Source: Pseudomonas sp. VD-NE ins (lineage in GTDB: Bacteria; Pseudomonadota; Gammaproteobacteria; Pseudomonadales; Pseudomonadaceae). From it: a stretch of 64,000 nucleotides of DNA. Within the stretch, counting starts at the first letter, position 1. Every line of letters begins with the position of its first letter. The DNA lies in assembly GCF_031882575.1 (NCBI RefSeq), contig NZ_CP134772.1, positions 6,421,001 to 6,485,000 on the forward strand, written 5' to 3'. A program made the translations under genes and the position numbers. The notes beneath the pieces were generated by a model. The model was not told where the DNA came from. It worked only from the letters and a program-made list of their open reading frames with translations, and did no database searches. Positions 19,353 to 29,191 of the stretch are shown piece after piece.

Positions 19353-20216
19353 ATGGTACACAGCATGACCGCCTTCGCCCGCGTCGAAAAAGCCGGCGCA
19401 CAGGGCACCCTGAGCTGGGAACTGCGCTCGGTCAACAGCCGCTACCTTGAACCCCATCTGCGCCTGCCGGAGTCATTTCGCGACCTCGAGGGCGCAGTGC
19501 GTGAAGCGCTGCGTCAAGGCCTGTCGCGGGGCAAACTCGAATGCACCCTGCGCTTCACCGAAGAAAGCACCGGCAAAACCCTGCAAGTCGATCGCGAGCG
19601 CGCCGCGCAACTGGTCGCTGCGGCCGAGACCATTGCCGGCCTGATCAAGAATCCTGCCGCACTGAATCCGCTGGAAGTGCTGGCCTGGCCCGGAGTGCTG
19701 GTAGGCGATGCGACTGACCCGCAGGCATTGAACGCCGACGCGCTGGCCTTGTTCAATCAAGGCCTGAAAGAGCTGAAGGCTGGCCGCGAGCGCGAAGGCG
19801 CGGAGCTGGCACGCCTGATCAACGAGCGCCTGACCTCCATTGAAGGAGACGTGGTGACCCTGCGTGAACTGGTGCCGCAGATGCTCGCCACCCAGCGCCA
19901 GAAAGTCCTCGACCGCTTCGCCGACATGAAGGCCGAGCTGGATCCGCAGCGTCTCGAACAGGAAATGGTCATCCTCGCGCAAAAGAGCGACGTGGCCGAA
20001 GAACTGGATCGCCTGAGCACACACATCATTGAAGTGCGCCGGGTGCTCAAATCCGGTGGTGCCGCCGGTCGGCGCCTGGACTTCCTGATGCAGGAACTCA
20101 ACCGCGAAGCCAACACACTGGGCTCCAAGGCCTTCGACCCGCGCAGCACCCAGGCCGCCGTCAACCTCAAGGTGTTGATCGAGCAGATGCGTGAACAAGT
20201 GCAGAATATTGAGTAA
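19353..20216 (+). CDS. yicC: YicC family endoribonuclease-like protein
   Basis: 287 aa. The N-terminal signature is MTAFARVEKAGAQGTLSWELRSVNSRYLE and the C-terminal one GRRLDFLMQELNREANTLGSKA, both characteristic of YicC. Members have been linked to RNA decay and stationary-phase stress. The ATG at 19353 opens MVHSMTAFARV. It is upstream of gmk by 12 nt, divergent from rph. Confidence 0.95.
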   Translation: MVHSMTAFARVEKAGAQGTLSWELRSVNSRYLEPHLRLPESFRDLEGAVREALRQGLSRGKLECTLRFTEESTGKTLQVDRERAAQLVAAAETIAGLIKNPAALNPLEVLAWPGVLVGDATDPQALNADALALFNQGLKELKAGREREGAELARLINERLTSIEGDVVTLRELVPQMLATQRQKVLDRFADMKAELDPQRLEQEMVILAQKSDVAEELDRLSTHIIEVRRVLKSGGAAGRRLDFLMQELNREANTLGSKAFDPRSTQAAVNLKVLIEQMREQVQNIE

Positions 20217-20849
<633 letters not shown>

Positions 20850-20916
20850 TCAGCACTTCCCAAAACCGCTGCAAGCGCTTTACATTGGTACTTGCAGCGC
20901 GTCGAAGGGTCTGGTC

Positions 20917-20955
20917 AAAAAATCAGCGCTTCCCTAATCGCTGGTGATTTTTTAA
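20917..20955 (+). terminator. Terminator-like hairpin after gmk
   Basis: AAAAAATCAGCG pairs with CGCTGGTGATTTTTT across a short loop, ending in a T run. It separates gmk from rpoZ, so rpoZ-spoT probably has its own promoter. Confidence 0.7.
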
Positions 20956-21016
20956 ACTGCTCAGTCCGCTCGCCCACCCGGGCAGCGCGCATATTGCATT
21001 CGCTCCGAGGAATACC

Positions 21017-21280
21017 ATGGCCCGCGTAACCGTTGAAGACTGCCTGAACCACGTGGAAAACCGTTTTGAACTGGTCATGCTGTCCACCAAGCGTGCCCGT
21101 CAACTGGCCACCGGCGGCAAAGAGCCACTGGTCCAGTGGGAAAACGACAAGCCTACCGTTGTAGCGCTGCGTGAAATCGCTGAAGGCCTGATGAGCTACG
21201 AGTTCATCGCCGAGCAGGAAATCGTCCACGATGAGCCGCTGTTCGCAGCGTTCGAGGACGAGTCCAACGAGGCCGTCTAA
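21017..21280 (+). CDS. rpoZ: RNA polymerase omega subunit
   Basis: 87 aa. It reads [20 protein letters not shown] with the core [10 protein letters not shown], the normal length for gamma-proteobacterial omega. Omega forms part of a ppGpp site on RNA polymerase; it is encoded directly before spoT, 57 nt apart. Confidence 0.97.
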   Translation: MARVTVEDCLNHVENRFELVMLSTKRARQLATGGKEPLVQWENDKPTVVALREIAEGLMSYEFIAEQEIVHDEPLFAAFEDESNEAV

Positions 21281-21337
21281 GCCTATGCCTGGTCGACGTA
21301 GCACGGCGCGGGATCACAGCTTACGGCAGGAGTCATC

Positions 21338-23443
21338 ATGCCGAGCATAGACGCCCTCGCCGATCGCTTATCGACCTACCTCGGCAATGACCAGGTCAAC
21401 CTGGTCCGCCGAGCGTATTTCTACGCCGAACAAGCCCATGACGGTCAACGCCGTCGCAGCGGCGAGGCGTACGTCACCCACCCTCTTGCGGTGGCAAACA
21501 TTCTTGCCGACATGCACATGGACCATCAGAGCCTGATGGCCGCGATGCTGCATGACGTGATCGAAGACACCGGTATCGCCAAAGAAGCGCTGCAAGCGCA
21601 GTTCGGTGAAACCGTGGCCGAACTGGTCGACGGGGTCAGCAAACTGACCCAGATGAATTTCGAGACCAAGGCCGAAGCCCAGGCGGAAAACTTCCAGAAA
21701 ATGGCCATGGCCATGGCGCGCGATATTCGCGTGATCCTGGTCAAACTCGCTGACCGTCTGCACAACATGCGCACGCTTGAAGTGCTGTCCGGGGAAAAAC
21801 GCCGGCGCATTGCCAAGGAAACCCTCGAAATCTACGCGCCCATCGCCAACCGGCTGGGCATGCATGCGATCCGCATCGAATTCGAAGACCTCGGCTTCAA
21901 GGCGATGCACCCAATGCGTTCCGCGCGGATCTACCAGGCGGTCAAACGCGCCCGGGGCAACCGCAAGGAAATCGTCAACAAGATCGAAGAATCCCTTGGC
22001 CATTGCCTCGCCATCGACGGCATCCAGGGCGAAGTCAGCGGTCGCCAGAAACACCTCTACGGCATCTACAAGAAAATGCGCGGCAAGCGTCGGGCCTTCA
22101 ACGAGATCATGGACGTCTATGCGTTCCGGATCATCGTCGACAAGGTCGATACCTGCTACCGCGTGCTCGGTGCTGTACATAATTTGTACAAACCGTTGCC
22201 GGGGCGCTTCAAGGATTACATCGCGATCCCCAAGGCCAACGGCTATCAGTCGCTGCACACCACATTGTTTGGCATGCACGGCGTACCGATCGAGATCCAG
22301 ATCCGCACCCGCGAAATGGAAGAGATGGCCAACAACGGCATCGCCGCCCATTGGCTGTACAAGTCCAGCGGTGACGAGCAGCCGAAAGGCACTCACGCCC
22401 GCGCCCGCCAGTGGGTCAAAGGCGTGCTGGAAATGCAGCAGCGTGCCGGCAACTCGCTGGAATTCATCGAGAGCGTGAAGATCGACCTGTTCCCGGACGA
22501 GGTTTACGTCTTCACGCCGAAAGGCCGGATCATGGAGCTGCCGAAAGGCTCCACGGCGGTCGATTTTGCCTACGCGGTCCACACCGACGTCGGCAACAGT
22601 TGCATCGCCTGCCGGATCAACCGTCGTCTCGCACCGCTGTCCGAACCGCTGCAAAGCGGCTCCACGGTCGAGATCGTCAGCGCACCCGGCGCACGGCCGA
22701 ACCCGGCGTGGCTCAACTTCGTGGTCACCGGCAAGGCGCGCACGCACATCCGCCACGCGCTGAAATTGCAGCGGCGCTCCGAGTCCATCAGCCTCGGCGA
22801 ACGCCTGCTGAACAAGGTACTCAACGGCTTCGACAGTTCGCTTGAGAAGATCCCGGCCGAACGCGTCAAGGCGATGCTCACCGAGTACCGCCTCGAATTG
22901 ATCGAAGATTTGCTTGAAGATATCGGCCTGGGCAATCGCATGGCCTATGTGGTCGCCCGCCGCCTGCTGGGCGAAGGCGAACAGTTGCCAAGCCCGGAAG
23001 GGCCGCTGGCGATTCGCGGCACCGAAGGCCTGGTGCTCAGCTACGCCAAATGCTGCACGCCGATCCCGGGCGACCCGATTGTCGGGCACCTGTCGGCGGG
23101 CAAAGGCATGGTCGTGCACCTGGACAACTGCCGCAACATCAGCGAAATCCGGCACAACCCGGAAAAATGCATCCAGCTCTCGTGGGCCAAGGATGTCACC
23201 GGCGAATTCAACGTCGAGCTGCGTGTCGAGCTGGAGCATCAGCGCGGCCTGATCGCCCTGCTGGCCAGCAGCGTCAACGCCGCCGACGGCAATATCGAGA
23301 AAATCAGCATGGACGAACGCGATGGTCGCATCAGCGTTGTCCAGTTGGTGGTCAGCGTTCACGACCGTGTGCACCTGGCCCGCGTGATCAAGAAGCTGCG
23401 CGCCCTGACCGGGGTGATCCGCATCACCCGCATGCGTGCATAA
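21338..23443 (+). CDS. spoT: Bifunctional (p)ppGpp synthetase/hydrolase
   Basis: 701 aa RSH enzyme. Domains in order: HD hydrolase (AMLHDVIEDTG near residue 70), synthetase (KANGYQSLHTTLFG near residue 310), TGS (VYVFTPKGRIMELPKG near 390), a conserved-cysteine region (YAKCCTPIPGDPIVGH near 570) and a C-terminal ACT domain. The HD pocket is intact, so this is SpoT rather than RelA. Confidence 0.97.
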   Translation: MPSIDALADRLSTYLGNDQVNLVRRAYFYAEQAHDGQRRRSGEAYVTHPLAVANILADMHMDHQSLMAAMLHDVIEDTGIAKEALQAQFGETVAELVDGVSKLTQMNFETKAEAQAENFQKMAMAMARDIRVILVKLADRLHNMRTLEVLSGEKRRRIAKETLEIYAPIANRLGMHAIRIEFEDLGFKAMHPMRSARIYQAVKRARGNRKEIVNKIEESLGHCLAIDGIQGEVSGRQKHLYGIYKKMRGKRRAFNEIMDVYAFRIIVDKVDTCYRVLGAVHNLYKPLPGRFKDYIAIPKANGYQSLHTTLFGMHGVPIEIQIRTREMEEMANNGIAAHWLYKSSGDEQPKGTHARARQWVKGVLEMQQRAGNSLEFIESVKIDLFPDEVYVFTPKGRIMELPKGSTAVDFAYAVHTDVGNSCIACRINRRLAPLSEPLQSGSTVEIVSAPGARPNPAWLNFVVTGKARTHIRHALKLQRRSESISLGERLLNKVLNGFDSSLEKIPAERVKAMLTEYRLELIEDLLEDIGLGNRMAYVVARRLLGEGEQLPSPEGPLAIRGTEGLVLSYAKCCTPIPGDPIVGHLSAGKGMVVHLDNCRNISEIRHNPEKCIQLSWAKDVTGEFNVELRVELEHQRGLIALLASSVNAADGNIEKISMDERDGRISVVQLVVSVHDRVHLARVIKKLRALTGVIRITRMRA

Positions 23444-23467
23444 CTCAACCATTACAAGGAGTCATAC

Positions 23468-23848
23468 ATGACCAAGACTGTTATCACCAGCGACAAGGCC
23501 CCGGCCGCCATCGGCACTTACTCCCAGGCGATCAAGGCTGGCAACACCGTTTACATGTCGGGCCAGATTCCTCTGGACCCAAAAACCATGGAACTGGTTG
23601 AAGGCTTCGAAGCCCAGACCGTCCAGGTGTTCGAGAACCTGAAGGCCGTGGCCGAAGCTGCTGGCGGTTCGTTCAAGGACATCGTCAAACTGAACATCTT
23701 CCTCACCGACCTGAGCCACTTCGCCAAGGTCAACGAGATCATGGGCAAGTACTTCGACCAGCCGTACCCGGCTCGCGCCGCCATTGGCGTGGCTGCCCTG
23801 CCAAAGGGTTCGCAGGTTGAAATGGATGCCATTCTGGTCATCGAGTGA
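23468..23848 (+). CDS. ridA: RidA family enamine/imine deaminase
   Basis: 126 aa. It shows [27 protein letters not shown] with the conserved Arg in [15 protein letters not shown] and terminal Glu region. It removes reactive 2-aminoacrylate produced by PLP enzymes. It lies 24 nt downstream of spoT with AAGGAG before the ATG. Confidence 0.96.
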   Translation: MTKTVITSDKAPAAIGTYSQAIKAGNTVYMSGQIPLDPKTMELVEGFEAQTVQVFENLKAVAEAAGGSFKDIVKLNIFLTDLSHFAKVNEIMGKYFDQPYPARAAIGVAALPKGSQVEMDAILVIE

Positions 23849-23916
23849 TGCGCACGGCGCGGCCTTCAAAGCCGCGCCGACTGCTCTGCAAGAAAAGGTT
23901 TTGAAAGGACTCCACC

Positions 23917-24657
23917 ATGCGCAAAGCGCTAGCCCTCCCGCTGCTCGCCATTTTCCTCGGCGGCTGCGCCAGCAACCCTGCCGACCGTGACATCAGCGGC
24001 ACCTGGATCAATCAGGTGGCGATCGATGCCGCAGCCAAGGGCGGCCCCCTGCGCGAAGCGCTTCAGGCTTACGGCCCGAACCTGGAATGGGACGTCAACA
24101 CCAAGGCCAGTCAGGCACGCTACACCAACGGTTTTGAGAACGTCGAAGGACGGCTGCTGGGTGAAAAATCCGGCGCCTGGAAAGTCGACTTCTATGGCAG
24201 CTCCGCCAGCGAGCTGAAACGCGACGGCGGACAACTGCAGCAAGCCGCCAGCGAGAACGAACCCGAGCAGGTGTTCGACCGTGCACAGATTCCGGTGCCG
24301 GAAGGCGCACCGATTGGCGCCAGTTTCGAACGCGCGCTGTATTCCGCCTACATGGGCGGCAACTGGACAATCGCCAGCGGTCAGGGCGAAGGCGGCACCG
24401 TGCAGTTCCAGGCTGATGGCCAGGTTTCCGGTTTACCGGGGGCCGACCGTTATGCCCTGTGCCTGGCGGGCGATTGCGCGTCGATGAGCAGCACCAACGA
24501 CAACATGTGGTTGCAGCTCAACGGTCAGGGCAATGCCTACATCTTTGCGCGCAAGGGCAAGGAACTGGAGATTTTCCAGGCCGTGAACACGGCGCAGGCG
24601 GATGAGATGCCGCAGTACACGCCGGGCGAGCGCAAGTGGTTGCTGGAGAAGCAGTAA
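23917..24657 (+). CDS. Hypothetical lipoprotein
   Basis: 246 aa with a clear lipobox (LGGC at residue 18), followed by ASNPADRDISGTWINQVAIDAAA. The rest looks soluble and beta-rich, with an N-terminal half around GRLLGEKSGAWKVDF and a C-terminal half with GNWTIASGQGEGGTVQFQADG, possibly a duplicated lipocalin-like unit. No named family is recognised. It is downstream of ridA, with AAAGGACT before ATG 23917. Confidence 0.8.
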   Translation: MRKALALPLLAIFLGGCASNPADRDISGTWINQVAIDAAAKGGPLREALQAYGPNLEWDVNTKASQARYTNGFENVEGRLLGEKSGAWKVDFYGSSASELKRDGGQLQQAASENEPEQVFDRAQIPVPEGAPIGASFERALYSAYMGGNWTIASGQGEGGTVQFQADGQVSGLPGADRYALCLAGDCASMSSTNDNMWLQLNGQGNAYIFARKGKELEIFQAVNTAQADEMPQYTPGERKWLLEKQ

Positions 24658-24685
24658 CCCGCTTCTGAAACCGCTGAAGATCAAA

Positions 24686-24774
24686 TGTGGGAGCGAGCCT
24701 GCTCGCGAAAGCAGCGTGTCAGTCAAAGCAATGTTGCCTGACCCACCGCATTCGCGAGCAGGCTCGCTCCCACA
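24686..24774. repeat. REPIN, class B
   Basis: Inverted pair with the class B core at both ends, between convergent genes. Confidence 0.87.
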
Positions 24775-24796
24775 GTTGTTTTGCGTTGTCAGGAAG

Positions 24797-25654
24797 TCAG
24801 CATTTACCTTCGAGGATCGCGGCGTAGCCTTCGCGGTAACTTGGGTACGTTGGCGTCCAGCCCAACGCTTTCGCCCGGCCATTGCTGCAGCGCTTGCTGC
24901 CGGTGCGCCGCACACTGGCATCTTCAGACCATTCGGTAACGCCCAGATACTCACGCAACCAGCCTACGACTTCCGCTAACGGCGCGGGCGCATCGTCGAC
25001 ACCGATGTAGAAATCCTCCAGCTTCACGCCCTGCCGATCTTTCTCCAACAGGAACGCCAGCAATCCTGCCGCGTCGTCAGCATGAATCCGATTGCCATAC
25101 AGCGGCGGATCAACCGCCACGCGATAACCGCGACGTACCTGGGTCAGCAGCCATTCGCGGCCCGGCCCGTAGATCCCGGTCAAACGCAGAATGCTCGCAG
25201 GAATGCCACTGTTCAGCGCCACTTGCTCCGCTTCGAGCATCAACCGCCCGGAATAACCCGCAGCGACCGTCGCCGATGTCTCGTCAACCCACTCACCCTC
25301 CTGCTGCCCATAAACACTGCTGCTGGATACAAACAACAGCCGCTCAGGCACCTGCCCATAGTCATCCAGCCAGCTCAGCACATTCTGCAAACCCTGCACA
25401 TAAGCCGCGCGATAACCGGCCTCATCGTGATCGGTCGCAGCGGCGCAATACACCAGATAGTCCACGGCACCCACCGGCCAGGTCGCCGGGCAGTCTTCGT
25501 TGAACAGGTCGCCGGCAACGCCAATCACCCCAGCAGGCAGCTTTGAAACATCCCGGCGCAGGCCATGAACTTCCCAGCCAGCCGCCAGCAATTGCTTGGC
25601 CAGACGACTGCCGACATCACCACAACCGGCAATCAAAACAGAAGGCGCGGACAT
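24797..25654 (-). CDS. NAD(P)-binding SDR-type epimerase/dehydratase (YeeZ-like)
   Basis: 285 aa with an N-terminal Rossmann motif VLIAGCGDVGSRLAKQLL and an active-site-like YCAAATDHDEAGYR followed by FVSSSSVYGQQEGEWVDE, as in the extended SDR subgroup exemplified by YeeZ. Substrate unknown. Two adjacent ATGs (25657, 25654) are possible; MSAPSVLIAG is preferred. Confidence 0.85.
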   Translation of the reverse strand: MSAPSVLIAGCGDVGSRLAKQLLAAGWEVHGLRRDVSKLPAGVIGVAGDLFNEDCPATWPVGAVDYLVYCAAATDHDEAGYRAAYVQGLQNVLSWLDDYGQVPERLLFVSSSSVYGQQEGEWVDETSATVAAGYSGRLMLEAEQVALNSGIPASILRLTGIYGPGREWLLTQVRRGYRVAVDPPLYGNRIHADDAAGLLAFLLEKDRQGVKLEDFYIGVDDAPAPLAEVVGWLREYLGVTEWSEDASVRRTGSKRCSNGRAKALGWTPTYPSYREGYAAILEGKC

Positions 25655-25842
25655 CAAAAAACTCCTATCGGAAAGACACAGACTAGCCTCGGGACAGGAC
25701 GAGCGGCTAGCAATGCAGGAAAAAAAGATACTCTATTACTTTTGTTAACAAGAATTACTTGCAATAATGCACGCCACTTTTGTTCTCGGCCTCACGAGGC
25801 CTGGAAGAGCATCAACGTTTTTCTATCTCAGGTCCGGCCAGC

Positions 25843-26796
25843 ATGACACGTAATCAAATCCCCGCTTCGCCAACCAATCGACCTCGCGCCTGGAGCGCAG
25901 TGGTGGCTCTGCTGCTCAGCTTGATGCTGGCGCCGACTGCCGCTTTCGCCGACGCCCAGACACCTGCAACGCCAGCCGCCACCGAACAAAGCACACCAGC
26001 CGCCGCTCCGGCTGCCCCGGCCGCTGCCGATCCAGTGCAAGCAGTTGACGCTGCCGACGTTCCTGAAGTTCTCGAAGCCGACAACAGCCTGGGCATGGCC
26101 CACGACCTGTCGCCGTGGGGCATGTACCAGAACGCCGACATCATCGTGAAAATCGTGATGATCGGTCTGGCCATCGCTTCCATCATCACCTGGACCATCT
26201 GGATCGCCAAAGGCTTCGAGCTGATGGGCGCCAAGCGTCGTCTGCGTGGCGAAATCGCTGCTCTGAAAAAAGCCACCACCCTTAAAGAAGCCAGCGCCAC
26301 CGCCGGCAAGGAAGGCACCCTCGCCAATCTGCTGGTGCACGACGCGCTCGAGGAGATGCGCCTGTCGGTCAACAGCCGCGAGAAAGAAGGCATCAAGGAA
26401 CGCGTCAGCTTCCGTCTCGAGCGTCTGGTAGCAGCCTGCGGTCGCAACATGAGCAGCGGCACCGGCGTCCTCGCCACAATCGGTTCCACCGCGCCGTTCG
26501 TGGGCCTGTTCGGCACCGTGTGGGGCATCATGAATTCCTTCATCGGCATCGCCAAAACCCAGACCACCAACCTTGCTGTCGTCGCGCCCGGTATTGCTGA
26601 AGCGCTGCTGGCCACTGCATTGGGTCTGGTTGCGGCGATTCCTGCGGTAGTGATCTACAACGTCTTTGCCCGCTCCATCGCCGGTTACAAGGCGCAGGTT
26701 TCCGATGCCTCGGCAGAAGTGCTGCTGCTGGTCAGCCGTGACCTCGATCACCAGCCTGAGCGCAGCTCGCAGCCGCACATGGTCAAAGTGGGGTAA
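25843..26796 (+). CDS. exbB: TonB-system energy transducer ExbB
   Basis: 317 aa inner-membrane proton-channel subunit. It has an N-terminal signal-like hydrophobic stretch and an Ala/Pro-rich periplasmic extension (residues about 37-75) typical of pseudomonad ExbB. The MotA/TolQ/ExbB core carries ATIGSTAPFVGLFGTVWGIM and LLATALGLVAAIPAVVIYN. ATG 25843 is chosen. First gene of exbB-exbD-tonB. Control by Fur would be expected for this operon, but I could not find a convincing Fur box upstream. Confidence 0.95.
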   Translation: MTRNQIPASPTNRPRAWSAVVALLLSLMLAPTAAFADAQTPATPAATEQSTPAAAPAAPAAADPVQAVDAADVPEVLEADNSLGMAHDLSPWGMYQNADIIVKIVMIGLAIASIITWTIWIAKGFELMGAKRRLRGEIAALKKATTLKEASATAGKEGTLANLLVHDALEEMRLSVNSREKEGIKERVSFRLERLVAACGRNMSSGTGVLATIGSTAPFVGLFGTVWGIMNSFIGIAKTQTTNLAVVAPGIAEALLATALGLVAAIPAVVIYNVFARSIAGYKAQVSDASAEVLLLVSRDLDHQPERSSQPHMVKVG

Positions 26797-26802
26797 TCGG
26801 CC

Positions 26803-27231
26803 ATGGGCCTGCATTTGAAAGAAGGCGCAGACGACGATCTGGCCGAGAACCACGAAATCAACGTCACGCCGTTCATCGACGTGATGCTGGTGCTGTTGAT
26901 CATCTTCATGGTGGCCGCTCCATTGGCCACCGTAGACATCAAAGTCGACCTGCCTGCCTCGACCGCCAAACCGGCGCCGCGGCCAGAGAAACCGGTGTTC
27001 CTCAGCGTCAAGGCTGACCAGCGCCTGTACATCGGCGATGATGAAGTCAAAGCCGAAACCCTTGGCGCCGTGCTCGACGCCAAGACTCAGGGCAAGAAAG
27101 ACACCACCATCTTCTTCCAGGCCGACAAAGGCGTGGATTACGGCGACCTCATGAGCGTGATGGACAAGCTGCGCTCTGCCGGTTACCTGAAGGTCGGTCT
27201 GGTCGGACTTGAGACGGCAGCCAAGAAATGA
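26803..27231 (+). CDS. exbD: TonB-system energy transducer ExbD
   Basis: 142 aa; one transmembrane helix following NVTPFIDVMLVLLIIFMV, whose Asp is the proton-carrying residue of the family. Periplasmic domain with FFQADKGVDYGDLMSVMDKLR. It follows exbB by 6 nt and overlaps tonB by 4 nt. Confidence 0.96.
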   Translation: MGLHLKEGADDDLAENHEINVTPFIDVMLVLLIIFMVAAPLATVDIKVDLPASTAKPAPRPEKPVFLSVKADQRLYIGDDEVKAETLGAVLDAKTQGKKDTTIFFQADKGVDYGDLMSVMDKLRSAGYLKVGLVGLETAAKK

Positions 27232-27974
27232 TCACGACGCGCCATAAGCTGACGCGTTACAGCGGTAGCCTGGCCGTGGTGCTGGGCGTGCATGCGCTGG
27301 CCATCGCGCTGGCACTGAACTGGACCGCCCGCCCGCCCATCGAATTGCCCCCACAGGCAATGATGGTCGAGCTGGCCCCGGTTCCGGCCCCGCCACCGCC
27401 TGCTCCGCCGAAAGTCGTCACACCGCCGCAGCCACCGGCTCCGGTGGAAGAGTTGCCGATTCCGAAGCTGGCCGAAGCACCGAAAGCCGAAATCGCGGTG
27501 CAGAAACCCAAGCCAAAGCCCAAGCCTAAACCGCCGAAGCCGGTCGAGAAGAAGCTGCCTGATCCGCCGAAGGAAAAACCTTCCGAGGAAAAACCGGCCG
27601 ACACCCAACCGACTCAGGCACCGACGGAGAAATCCGCCCAGCCTGCACCGGGTCCGTCGCCGGCTCAGATGGCTGCCAAGGCCAGTTGGCAAGGCACCCT
27701 GCTCGCGCATTTGGCCAAGTACAAAAAGTACCCGGCCAGTGCTCAGGCACGCGGCAAGGAAGGCTTGAACCGTCTGCGCTTTGTGGTGGATGGCGAAGGT
27801 AACGTATTGTCGTTCGAACTGGTGGGCCGCTCCGGCAACGCTGATCTGGACCGGGCAACCCTGGAAATGATCCGCCGCGCACAACCGCTGCCCAAGCCAC
27901 CGGCCGACATGCTGAACAATGGCTCGATCGAAATTGTTGCGCCGTTTGTTTATTCCCTGGAACGCCGCCGCTAA
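27228..27974 (+). CDS. tonB: TonB
   Basis: 248 aa. N-terminal membrane anchor (GSLAVVLGVHALAIALALNW), a long Pro/Lys-rich spacer (roughly residues 40-140, including KPKPKPKPPKPVEKK), and the C-terminal TonB domain ending YPASAQARGKEGLNRLRFVVDGEG...LGRATLEMI-like (here SGNADLDRATLEMIRRAQPLP). Energises uptake of siderophores and vitamin B12 through outer-membrane receptors. Confidence 0.95.
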   Translation: MITTRHKLTRYSGSLAVVLGVHALAIALALNWTARPPIELPPQAMMVELAPVPAPPPPAPPKVVTPPQPPAPVEELPIPKLAEAPKAEIAVQKPKPKPKPKPPKPVEKKLPDPPKEKPSEEKPADTQPTQAPTEKSAQPAPGPSPAQMAAKASWQGTLLAHLAKYKKYPASAQARGKEGLNRLRFVVDGEGNVLSFELVGRSGNADLDRATLEMIRRAQPLPKPPADMLNNGSIEIVAPFVYSLERRR

Positions 27975-27988
27975 GCAACACCGCAATA

Positions 27989-28083
27989 CCCTGTGGGAGC
28001 TGGCTTGCCAGCGATTGCAGCGTGTCAGAGTAGGATTTATTGACTGACCCACCGCTATCGCTGGCAAGCCAGCTCCCACAAGG
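27989..28083. repeat. REPIN, class C
   Basis: Inverted pair with the same core as at 5415: the first arm at about 27990-28015 and the second at about 28057-28082. Confidence 0.87.
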
Positions 28084-28112
28084 TTCTCCGCCAGCCAAGA
28101 GAACCCAGTCAG

Positions 28113-28134
28113 AAGGCACCGAAAGGTGCCTTTT
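28113..28134 (+). terminator. Rho-independent terminator after tonB
   Basis: AAGGCACC-GAAA-GGTGCCTTTT, a short GNRA-type loop hairpin followed by T4. Confidence 0.85.
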
Positions 28135-28252
28135 GCGTATCTGCGAGCGGCAAACCTACATTGCCCGGTGTCGCACTCCCCACTCAGTCTGATAACGTGC
28201 GTCTATCGATTGCAGCCGGTATGCTTGGCCCGCATCTTCATGGACGCTTGCT

Positions 28253-29182
28253 ATGACCCTCACAGAATTACGCTACATCGTTACCCTCGCCCAAGAGCAG
28301 CATTTCGGCCACGCCGCCGAACGTTGCCACGTCAGCCAGCCGACCCTGTCGGTGGGCGTGAAAAAGCTTGAAGACGAACTCGGTGTGCTGATTTTCGAGC
28401 GCAGCAAAAGCGCCGTGCGCCTGACCCCGGTCGGCGAAGGTATCGTCGCCCAGGCGCAGAAAGTCCTCGAGCAAGCGCAAGGCATTCGCGAACTGGCCCA
28501 GGCCGGCAAGAACCAGCTGACCGCGCCGTTGAAAGTCGGCGCGATCTACACCGTCGGCCCGTACCTGTTCCCGCACCTGATTCCACAACTGCATCGGGTC
28601 GCCCCGCAGATGCCGTTGTACATCGAAGAAAACTTCACCCACGTGCTGCGCGACAAACTGCGCAACGGTGAGCTCGACGCGATCATCATCGCCCTGCCGT
28701 TCAACGAAGCCGACGTGCTGACCCTTCCGCTGTACGACGAGCCGTTCTACGTCTTGATGCCGGCGCAGCACCCGTGGACGCAAAAAGAAACCATCGACGC
28801 CGGCCTGCTCAACGACAAGAGCCTGCTGCTGCTCGGCGAAGGCCACTGCTTCCGCGATCAGGTCCTCGAAGCCTGCCCGACCCTGACCAAGGGCAATGAC
28901 GGCGCCAAGCACACCACGGTCGAATCCAGCTCGCTGGAAACCATCCGGCACATGGTCGCGTCCGGTCTGGGCATTTCGATCCTGCCGTTGTCGGCGGTCG
29001 ACAGCCATCACTACGCCCCGGGCGTGATCGAAGTGCGTCCGCTGTCGCCGCCGGTGCCGTTCCGCACCGTGGCCATTGCCTGGCGCGCGAGCTTCCCGCG
29101 GCCGAAAGCCATCGAGATCCTCGCCGATTCCATTCGCCTGTGTTCGGTGGCCAAGCCAGCGGCACCGGTTACAGCCGGTTAA
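28253..29182 (+). CDS. oxyR: Hydrogen peroxide sensor OxyR
   Basis: LysR-type regulator of 309 aa. Winged helix-turn-helix at residues 1-60 (QEQHFGHAAERCHVSQPTLS). The two redox cysteines are in place at Cys199 and Cys208 (GEGHCFRDQVLEACP), forming a disulfide on peroxide exposure to activate katA/ahp genes. It is upstream of recG by 9 nt, the same order as in P. aeruginosa (from memory). Confidence 0.97.
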   Translation: MTLTELRYIVTLAQEQHFGHAAERCHVSQPTLSVGVKKLEDELGVLIFERSKSAVRLTPVGEGIVAQAQKVLEQAQGIRELAQAGKNQLTAPLKVGAIYTVGPYLFPHLIPQLHRVAPQMPLYIEENFTHVLRDKLRNGELDAIIIALPFNEADVLTLPLYDEPFYVLMPAQHPWTQKETIDAGLLNDKSLLLLGEGHCFRDQVLEACPTLTKGNDGAKHTTVESSSLETIRHMVASGLGISILPLSAVDSHHYAPGVIEVRPLSPPVPFRTVAIAWRASFPRPKAIEILADSIRLCSVAKPAAPVTAG

Positions 29183-29191
29183 GCGAGCGTC

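Noticed and set aside
21368..23452. 694-codon frame antisense to spoT
   Set aside because: Mirror of spoT codon bias; no recognisable domain or ribosome site.
25680..25842. Fur box before exbB
   Set aside because: Expected from biology, but the best stretches match only about 8 of 19 consensus positions, so it is not called.
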